Shown here piece after piece: positions 34,337 through 39,728 of a stretch of DNA of 39,728 bases. The translations under genes and the position numbers were made by a program. This DNA comes from Saccharofermentans sp. Lineage in GTDB: Bacteria; Bacillota_A; Clostridia; Saccharofermentanales; Saccharofermentanaceae. Every line of letters begins with the position of its first letter. The first letter of the stretch is position 1. Below the pieces are notes generated by a model. The model had not been told where the DNA came from. It searched no databases and worked only from the letters and a program-made list of their open reading frames with translations. The DNA lies in assembly GCA_024692105.1 (NCBI GenBank), contig JAILMZ010000051.1:1-39728 (forward strand). The letters are read 5' to 3'.

Positions 34337-35561
34337 TAGTGGCGATGCCTGTCATGGCAGAGAATGTCGAAGCCACTACCTGACCTTTGGATGACGATGC
34401 GTGAACGACCGTATCGCCGCCGATGTAGATGCCGGAGTGATCGATCCTGCCGTCGCCGTCGTAATCGAAACATACGATATCGCCTACGGCTATCTGATCA
34501 GCAGACACCTCCGTGCCGAGCTGCGACTGGGAGTGCGCGCTGTGAGGCAGGTATACGCCGTAGTAGTTAAGGAAGCAGTACTTGACGAAACCCGAGCAGT
34601 CGAAACCGCTGGGAGAGCTTCCCGAATATACATAAGGAACTCCGATGTAACTCTTGCAGTATGAAGGGAAATCAGAAGCTGATTCGCCCGGATCTGATGC
34701 GGGCTGCTCGGAAGGTGCTTCCGTGACTTCTGGAACGGGCGTCGGAGTAGGCATGCTGTCAATGCAGAGGCTTGCCTTTACGTAGCTTCCCGAATCGGTC
34801 TTATACCAGCCGTTATCCGTCTGTGCGACGACATTGATAGCAGTGCCGGTGGAAAGCGTGGTTACCTTCGTGTATGAGATGCCGGGGCCCGTGCGTGTGT
34901 TAAGGCCGCAGCTTGCATATACCGTCATCGAGCACCCGGTCTCGGTAAAGGAAGGTTCCTCTGCAACAGGTTCGGGCTGTGTCTGCTCGGGCTGCGCGGG
35001 TTCTTCCGGTGCGGGTGTCTCGTTATTTGCAGCAGGTTTTTCTTCCTGGACTTTCTCTTCTTCCTCGTCTTCGGGGATGACCACTGCTTCAGCCTCGCCG
35101 ACGGAATTGTTCTGGATGTAACCTTCAGTGCCGTCCTCGGTCCTGACCAGAGACCAGTCGAGGCAGTAAGAAAGCCTTACGACTATGTCGCCTTCGGAAA
35201 GAGTACCGAGCTGTTCGGAATCGGGCGATGCTTCTTTGAGGATAAGAGTCTCGGCCTTGATGGAATAAGACTTGCCGTCATATGAATAGCCTTCATCCGC
35301 TATGACGGAATCTGCGCTAAGCATCAGTGTGTAATCGTTGATGTCAATGACATTGCTCTTGGCGCATGAGAGCGATTCGTCATACGCGTACTCGGTGACT
35401 TTGAGGTCCATGGAAGGGCTCTGAAGATCGACGCTGTCTGAAGCACCGAGATCACCGGCGTTTATCCCGCACACCGCAATGCATGTTCCCATGACAAAAG
35501 AGATGCCTCTGATAAGACGCCTGTTAGCCTTTAACTGTTCTGTAAGCCCATTTAAACCCAT
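34320..35561 (-). CDS. Secreted SH3 - NlpC/P60 cell-wall hydrolase
   Basis: The 413-residue protein starts with a signal peptide or anchor (RRLIRGISFVMGTCIAVCGI), then an SH3-like domain (about 98-155, ending LVRTEDGTEGYIQNN), an acidic/Pro-rich linker (EEEEKVQEEKPAANNE), a second SH3b domain (about 210-265, LNTRTGPGISYTKV), a Thr-Pro linker and a C-terminal NlpC/P60 domain with Cys322 (GFDCSGFVKY), His375 (IDHSGIYIG) and His387 (VVHASS). Such enzymes cut gamma-D-Glu-diamino-acid bonds in peptidoglycan stems. There is no Shine-Dalgarno site; a -10 box sits 6 nt before the ATG. It follows the HD-GYP gene by 77 nt. Confidence 0.92.
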   Translation of the reverse strand: MGLNGLTEQLKANRRLIRGISFVMGTCIAVCGINAGDLGASDSVDLQSPSMDLKVTEYAYDESLSCAKSNVIDINDYTLMLSADSVIADEGYSYDGKSYSIKAETLILKEASPDSEQLGTLSEGDIVVRLSYCLDWSLVRTEDGTEGYIQNNSVGEAEAVVIPEDEEEEKVQEEKPAANNETPAPEEPAQPEQTQPEPVAEEPSFTETGCSMTVYASCGLNTRTGPGISYTKVTTLSTGTAINVVAQTDNGWYKTDSGSYVKASLCIDSMPTPTPVPEVTEAPSEQPASDPGESASDFPSYCKSYIGVPYVYSGSSPSGFDCSGFVKYCFLNYYGVYLPHSAHSQSQLGTEVSADQIAVGDIVCFDYDGDGRIDHSGIYIGGDTVVHASSSKGQVVASTFSAMTGIATIRRVL

Positions 35562-35567
35562 ACCCGA

Positions 35568-35576
35568 ATTTTATCA
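35568..35576 (-). promoter_or_regulatory. Extended -10 promoter giving a predicted leaderless NlpC/P60 mRNA
   Basis: On the minus strand TGATAAAAT contains the -10 hexamer TAAAAT (35568-35573); TCGGGT (6 nt) then separates it from the ATG. No ribosome site is present. Confidence 0.55.
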
Positions 35577-35638
35577 AACGGGGAATGGCAAAGTAAGCAA
35601 AACCGCGGAAAGCAGGGCTTTTGTAACCCAAATGTAAA

Positions 35639-37414
35639 TTACCTGTGCTTGTCTGTGCCTTCGAAACTGTTATACAGTTCGATTATCTGAGGTCTGAGAC
35701 TTAAGAAGATCTCATCGAGTTTCGGGTCGAAATGCGTGCCCGCCTCTTCCTCTATCAGCTTGAAGCACTGGTCGTACGGCAGGGGTTTCTTGTATGTTCG
35801 CTCGCTTGCAAGCGCGTCGAAAACGTCCGCCAGAGCCATTATCCTTGCCTCGAGAGGAATATTCTTTCCTTTGAGTCCGTCAGGATATCCCTTGCCGTTG
35901 TATTTCTCGTGATGGTAGTGAGCAACGTTGATGCATATGGCGACGAATTCCTTATCGTCAACCTCTTTGAGGACCTTTGCCACGATGACGGCGCCGAGTT
36001 CTGCGTGGCCTTTCATCTTCGAATACTCTTCTTCGGTAAGGCCTGCTTCCTTTCTCAGGATGAAGTCGTCAACGCCTATCTTTCCGAGATCGTGGAGAAC
36101 GGCAGCCTGCTTTACCGCATACCAGTAATTTTCTGATCTGTCGCAGTATTCAGGAAGTGTCATCAGCTTATCGACAAACAGCGCGACGCAGGAAGACGTC
36201 CTGTTGATGTGGCCGCCGGTCGAGTTGTCACGGGATTCGATCATAGACGCCATACCAAGGATGGTCGATTCCTGAAGGCTCTTCATCTTCTGGAGTGACT
36301 TGGTTACCTCATTGTTGGATCTTGCGATCTCACGTCTTGCCTTGTGGATGAGGTTATCGTTACGCAGGTTGTCCTCGTAGTGCTGTGTCCTGTCCTCCAT
36401 TTCGACGAGGTAGCCGAGAACATGATGCGAAGAACCGAAGTGGATGTAGCTGAGCTCGCAGTCGAGGTATCTTCTCTCCTCGGGATTCCTGTCGTTGAGT
36501 CCTACCTTTTTCAGAGCATTACGCTCGTGGATATCGAACGGTGCAGCCTTCTCCTTGACCCATGAAATGATCTTCTTGAGTGCGTAGTTCTCGGGGTCGA
36601 TGGGAGAATCGATCTTTGCCGCCTTGATCTCGGGGAAAAGCTTCTCGGCAGCGACGTTGCTTCCGAGATAGTTCATCCTGCGGTCGAAAACGACATATCC
36701 GTAAGGGCTGAGTTCCTCGATCTTCTCCTGCACGCTCAGCGAGACGTCATAGAGCATTGACCTGGTACTGAAGTATACTAGGCCTATGGTGCATACGAGA
36801 TAGAAGAACGGAACCATTTCATATCTGCTGTTGACGACCTTCTCAAGGAAGTATACGAGGAAGCCTGCAACGAAAACGCCTACATAGATGAACATCGTCC
36901 TGAACGAAGCCTTCTTCTTGCCTGTAAATGCCAGTACCGTAAAGAAAACCGAGAGGATGAGTTCGACTGCGGTGACGATGAACCTTGCATAGTAAAAAGG
37001 CGCAGGAACATATATGAAATCCGTAACGCCGTCGGGATAGACAACAAGCTTGGGGTCGCTGTAGAAAAGAGGAACACGTCCGGTCATTGCAATCGCAAAG
37101 AAAACGAGCACGTTGACCATGGCGATACAATACACGAACCATTGGGGCAGTTCCGACTTCGAGAACTCGGCCAGGATGAACATGACCATCATCGGCAGGA
37201 AGATGCCGCCGATATAAGACAGGGCATTGGCAAGCAATGCTTCACTAAGCTGCGTAGACGAGGCAAGGAAAAAATAACCTACGTTGCTGATAAGGAGCAG
37301 CAGCGAAAGCACGACCTGAAGATAATTGTTGTTACGTCTGGAGTTGTTAAGCAAGACAAACGTGCTTGCAAAACTCAGAATAACAACCACCCCGAGCAAT
37401 ATCTTATAGACCAT
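35639..37414 (-). CDS. Seven-helix membrane, PAS-like, HD-GYP c-di-GMP phosphodiesterase
   Basis: The 591-residue protein has about seven membrane segments in residues 1-220 (histidine-kinase N-terminal 7TM-like), a PAS-like domain (about 235-345, PYGYVVFDRRMNYLGSN), a helical connector and an HD-GYP domain with the His-Asp pair at 441-442 (HDLGKIG) and the diagnostic HHEKYNGKGYP at 501-511. It should hydrolyse cyclic di-GMP in response to a membrane or small-molecule signal. No diguanylate cyclase is in the window. It diverges from birA across 82 bp and has a -10 box 6 nt before its ATG, without a ribosome site. Confidence 0.92.
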   Translation of the reverse strand: MVYKILLGVVVILSFASTFVLLNNSRRNNNYLQVVLSLLLLISNVGYFFLASSTQLSEALLANALSYIGGIFLPMMVMFILAEFSKSELPQWFVYCIAMVNVLVFFAIAMTGRVPLFYSDPKLVVYPDGVTDFIYVPAPFYYARFIVTAVELILSVFFTVLAFTGKKKASFRTMFIYVGVFVAGFLVYFLEKVVNSRYEMVPFFYLVCTIGLVYFSTRSMLYDVSLSVQEKIEELSPYGYVVFDRRMNYLGSNVAAEKLFPEIKAAKIDSPIDPENYALKKIISWVKEKAAPFDIHERNALKKVGLNDRNPEERRYLDCELSYIHFGSSHHVLGYLVEMEDRTQHYEDNLRNDNLIHKARREIARSNNEVTKSLQKMKSLQESTILGMASMIESRDNSTGGHINRTSSCVALFVDKLMTLPEYCDRSENYWYAVKQAAVLHDLGKIGVDDFILRKEAGLTEEEYSKMKGHAELGAVIVAKVLKEVDDKEFVAICINVAHYHHEKYNGKGYPDGLKGKNIPLEARIMALADVFDALASERTYKKPLPYDQCFKLIEEEAGTHFDPKLDEIFLSLRPQIIELYNSFEGTDKHR

Positions 37415-37420
37415 GCTACT

Positions 37421-37426
37421 ATTCTA
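37421..37426 (-). promoter_or_regulatory. -10 box giving a predicted leaderless HD-GYP mRNA
   Basis: On the minus strand TAGAAT is followed by AGTAGC (6 nt) and the ATG. No Shine-Dalgarno sequence or obvious -35 is visible. Confidence 0.45.
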
Positions 37427-37484
37427 CTACATCGAACGGACAAAATCGCTACCGTGTATAGAATATTATAAAAATATAGTTTAT

Positions 37485-37490
37485 TATAAA
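37485..37490 (+). promoter_or_regulatory. -10 box giving a predicted leaderless birA mRNA
   Basis: TATAAA is followed by GCCACT (6 nt) and the ATG at 37497. The preceding stretch is almost pure A/T, so a second -10 is possible, but no ribosome site exists. Confidence 0.45.
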
Positions 37491-37496
37491 GCCACT

Positions 37497-38495
37497 ATGA
37501 CGAGAGATAAAGTTCTTGCGATGATCCTCAAAGGCGACGGATTTGTGTCCGGCGAGTCTATAAGTCGCGAGCTCGGCATCACAAGAGCCGCCGTAAATGC
37601 GGCTGTCAAGCAGCTCAAGGAGCAAGGCTATGAGATCGAGTCATCCACCAGGAAGGGCTACAGGCTGATCTCTTCTCCCGACATCATCAACAGCGGAGAA
37701 CTCCTGGCAAGGCTTCCTTCTGACAGGTCAGGCGAGATCCACGCTCTCTATACGGTTGATTCCACCAACACGGCTTTGAAAGAGTACGCCCGAAACGGCG
37801 CTGCCGCGGGTACCGTCGTACTGTCTGATGAGCAGACAGGCGGCAAAGGCAGACGCGGCAGAGGGTTCGTCTCTCCTTCAGGCTGCGGCATCTACCTGTC
37901 TTATCTCATGAGACCTGCCACAGGCCGCGGGAACATAAGCGAACTCACCGCATGGACCGCAGTAGCTGTCAGGGATGCGATCTTAGAAGTCTGCGGCATT
38001 ACCTGCGATATCAAATGGGTCAACGACCTTCTCATCAACAAACACAAGATCTGTGGCATCTTAACCGAACTCTCGGTCGTTGCGGAGAGCGGAGAGATCG
38101 ATAATGTCATCATCGGCATAGGCATCAACGTCAATGAGAAGGCTGAAGATTTTCCTGCAGAACTCCGCGACGTGGCCACATCCATCTCTGCCGAGTGCGA
38201 AGGAAAAGTATTCCCCCGCGCCGAGCTTGCAGCATGCATCATAAAAAACCTCGATGCTCTTTGTGAAGGCTGGCCTTCCGCCAAAGACGGCTACCTCGCC
38301 AAATACCGCGAAGCATGCATCACCACCGGCACCGAAGTCTCCGTCAACAACTTAGCAGACAAGACATCCAGGACCGGCAAGGCTGTCATGATCAACGATG
38401 ACTTCTCGCTTCAGGTCAGGTTCGACGATACCGGCGCCGAAGAGCGCGTAAACAGCGGAGAAGTAAGCGTCCGCGGTCTCTACGGCTATACCTGA
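37497..38495 (+). CDS. birA: Bifunctional biotin ligase / biotin operon repressor
   Basis: From the ATG at 37497 the product has 332 residues: a winged-helix domain (SGESISRELGITRAAVNAAVKQL, the DNA-recognition helix), the ligase core with TVDSTNTALKEYA, biotinyl-AMP loop GGKGRRGRGFVSPSGCGIYLS and KWVNDLLINKHKICGILTE, and an SH3-like C-terminal domain. It attaches biotin to carboxylase subunits and can repress biotin genes. The usual KWPND is KWVND. An in-frame ATG further upstream (37413) would read through both promoters and lies in the HD-GYP gene start, so it is rejected. Its stop touches the convergent comEA stop. Confidence 0.93.
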   Translation: MTRDKVLAMILKGDGFVSGESISRELGITRAAVNAAVKQLKEQGYEIESSTRKGYRLISSPDIINSGELLARLPSDRSGEIHALYTVDSTNTALKEYARNGAAAGTVVLSDEQTGGKGRRGRGFVSPSGCGIYLSYLMRPATGRGNISELTAWTAVAVRDAILEVCGITCDIKWVNDLLINKHKICGILTELSVVAESGEIDNVIIGIGINVNEKAEDFPAELRDVATSISAECEGKVFPRAELAACIIKNLDALCEGWPSAKDGYLAKYREACITTGTEVSVNNLADKTSRTGKAVMINDDFSLQVRFDDTGAEERVNSGEVSVRGLYGYT

Positions 38496-39197
38496 TCACA
38501 CGGTGATATAGTCCTTAATCTTATCGAACTTCGCATCTCCTATCCCGGATACGTTCTTGATCTCATCTATGCTCGCAAAGGCTTGCTGTTCCCTGTAGTC
38601 GATTATCGCCTGCGCCGAGACCTCGCCTATCCCCGGCAGCGTCATGAGTTCTTCCTTGCCCGCCGTATTGATGTTGATGAGAGTGCCAGTTTCGCCCTGC
38701 CCATCCGTCACATCACCCCAGATGTATTCGTCTTCTTCCCTGATGATATCCTCCTGCGCGGCGAAAACGTCCTCTGACACAACCGCTTCCTGCCCCGCCT
38801 CAGGTATATACACTGACAGGTTGCTCTCGACCTTGTAAACGAGATTGATCTTGGTGACATCCGCCGTCTCCGTGAACCCTCCTGCACAGGTCACCACGTC
38901 ATTCAAGATGACACCCTTGGGAAACTCATATACTCCCGGCGCGATGACCGCTCCGCAGACATAGACCTGGACTGTGGCAGGTTCTGTGGTTTCCGTTGTT
39001 TGAAAAGTTTCGGTCGTCTCTTCAGAAGAAGTCCCGGAAGTCTCTGTTATCGTGAATTCTGTCTCACCTTTTACTGTCTTCAGCAGTGTATCAGTAGTGC
39101 CGTTAGTAACGAGTCTGTACGCAAGACTTAGGACCGCGATCAGAACGAACGCCGCCGGGTAGATGAATGGTTTGAGTTTTTCCTTTTTGATCTTCAT
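38496..39197 (-). CDS. comEA: ComEA-type DNA receptor of the competence machinery
   Basis: The 233-residue protein has an N-terminal membrane helix (FIYPAAFVLIAVLSLAYRLV), a Thr/Glu-rich spacer, an SLBB domain (VYVCGAVIAPGVYEFPKGVILND) and two helix-hairpin-helix motifs (ININTAGKEELMTLPGIGEVSAQAI and the region FASIDEIKNVSGIGDAKFDKI). ComEA binds double-stranded DNA outside the membrane and passes it to the ComEC channel, which is not in this window. The start at 39197 has no ribosome site; a -10 box lies 6 nt upstream and the decamer promoter further upstream. Confidence 0.93.
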   Translation of the reverse strand: MKIKKEKLKPFIYPAAFVLIAVLSLAYRLVTNGTTDTLLKTVKGETEFTITETSGTSSEETTETFQTTETTEPATVQVYVCGAVIAPGVYEFPKGVILNDVVTCAGGFTETADVTKINLVYKVESNLSVYIPEAGQEAVVSEDVFAAQEDIIREEDEYIWGDVTDGQGETGTLININTAGKEELMTLPGIGEVSAQAIIDYREQQAFASIDEIKNVSGIGDAKFDKIKDYITV

Positions 39198-39203
39198 GCC
39201 AAA

Positions 39204-39260
39204 AGCATAGCACGCCAAACATGCCGAAAAACCTGACAAAAACCGACAAAAACCGACAAA
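39204..39260 (-). promoter_or_regulatory. Decamer-repeat promoter, copy C (comEA)
   Basis: On the minus strand TTTTTGTCGG repeats lead into TGTCAGGTTTTTCGGC (element 39223-39260), then 13 nt, then TATGCT (39204-39209), then 6 nt to the ATG. Element, distance to the -10 and the -10 sequence match the comM copy closely. Confidence 0.7.
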
Positions 39261-39362
39261 ACCCAGGGTTATATTTTCTGAAGCCCAGACGCACCAAAGC
39301 CTTGCCGTTAGGGAGTTTGAAGGCTTTCTGAAGGATCAGCATCAAGTCTGTCAAAAGATTCA

Positions 39363-39728
39363 TCAGACTTTCTCACACCATTCTGTCGATGCTTCTTCTC
39401 CGGCGATCTCTATTGCCAGATGCGAGAACCACGAATCGTCTGCCGCGCCGTGCCAGTGCTTGACGTTTGCAGGGATATTGATGACCGTTCCCGGAGTCAT
39501 CTCCACAGGCTCCTTGCCCCACTCCTGGTAGTAACCTCTGCCTCCGACGCAGATGAGCATCTGACCGCCGCCTTTGCTCGCGTGATGGATATGCCAGTGA
39601 TTCTTACACCCCGGCTCGAAAGTAACATTGAACACCGGTATCTGCTCCGTCGTAACGGGCGCAAGATAGCTCTGTCCCTCAAAGAACTCGCCATAGGGAT
39701 TCGGCTCTCCTACCGGGAAGAAGATCGA
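39363..39728 (-). CDS. Cupin-domain protein, 5' end outside window
   Basis: The reading frame is open from the window edge to a TGA at 39363-39365, 121 codons. The visible part is a cupin: NHWHIHHASKGGGQMLICVGGRGYY gives the metal-binding His residues of motif 1, and GTVINIPANVKHWHGAA those of motif 2. The preceding stretch FFPVGEPNPYGEFFEGQSYLA is typical of cupins linked to carboxymuconolactone-decarboxylase-like proteins in Bacillota. The substrate is unknown. An ATG overlaps its stop, but the 86-codon frame that begins there runs through the comEA promoter and is not believed to be a gene. Confidence 0.85.
   Translation of the reverse strand, partial: SIFFPVGEPNPYGEFFEGQSYLAPVTTEQIPVFNVTFEPGCKNHWHIHHASKGGGQMLICVGGRGYYQEWGKEPVEMTPGTVINIPANVKHWHGAADDSWFSHLAIEIAGEEASTEWCEKV

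Noticed and set aside
37413..37496. N-terminal extension of birA
   Set aside because: The extra residues come from the divergent promoter region and do not resemble the winged-helix domain, which begins at MTRDKVLAMIL.
39103..39363. 86-codon minus-strand gene starting at the cupin stop
   Set aside because: It reads through the decamer promoter element and the start of comEA in another frame. The inverted repeat AAAGCCTT/AAGGCTTT inside it (39296-39327) lacks a U-tract, so it is not called a terminator either.

Overview
The window looks like a Bacillota chromosome of clostridial type (gut or rumen Clostridia are a reasonable guess; genus not determinable from the sequence). Pointers are moderate GC with AT-rich intergenic regions, strong AGGAGG-like ribosome sites on many genes, a purine pathway using a PurO-type IMP cyclohydrolase with a stand-alone AICAR transformylase, a 1479-residue 2-hydroxyacyl-CoA-dehydratase-activase-like protein, and a PepV-type dipeptidase. 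It is mostly core housekeeping DNA; no prophage, insertion sequence, CRISPR array, tRNA or rRNA was recognised.

Layout. 1-183: start of a lipoprotein on the minus strand, cut by the window edge. 384-3544 (+): GH43 glycoside hydrolase with terminator, FliB-like Cys-rich protein, GT87-like membrane glycosyltransferase. 9285-3677 (-): CapA-type lipoprotein followed by purE-purF-purN-purO-AICAR transformylase, ending in a terminator. 9341-10470: an unfamiliar PD-(D/E)XK-nuclease-like gene bracketed by palindromic repeats. 10471-12633 (+): queA-tgt (queuosine). 21298-12634 (-): comM-dprA-topA-trmFO-membrane protein-PP2C phosphatase-PP2C-like pseudophosphatase. 21414-21681: three 63-bp tandem palindromic units and the ychF promoter. 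21682-22773 (+): ychF. 32920-22776 (-): a basic-tailed unknown, the large activase-like protein, polA, coaE, a small membrane protein, a DUF218 protein and a DUF308/HdeD-like protein, tightly packed. 33041-34336 (+): dipeptidase. 37414-34320 (-): HD-GYP phosphodiesterase and an SH3-NlpC/P60 cell-wall hydrolase. 37497-38495 (+): birA. 39197-38496 (-): comEA. 39728-39363 (-): cupin protein, cut by the edge.

Most interesting signals. (1) A nearly identical ~38-bp promoter element, tandem TTTTTGTCGG decamers ending in GTTTTTCGG and followed 12-13 nt later by a -10 box, occurs three times: before comM (with dprA and topA downstream), before comEA, and before the nuclease-like gene. This suggests a DNA-uptake regulon that includes an uncharacterised nuclease-like member. 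(2) Six genes have a -10 hexamer exactly 6 nt before ATG and no Shine-Dalgarno sequence, predicting leaderless mRNAs in a genome that also uses strong Shine-Dalgarno sites. (3) The nuclease-like gene is flanked by REP/REPIN-like palindromes. (4) PurF begins Met-Ser instead of Met-Cys and has lost other glutaminase residues but keeps its PRPP and Fe-S motifs. (5) A PP2C-fold protein lacking all metal-binding aspartates is coupled to an intact PP2C. (6) The 63-bp palindromic tandem array lies between comM and ychF.

All of this comes from reading the sequence; no database search or structure prediction was run.
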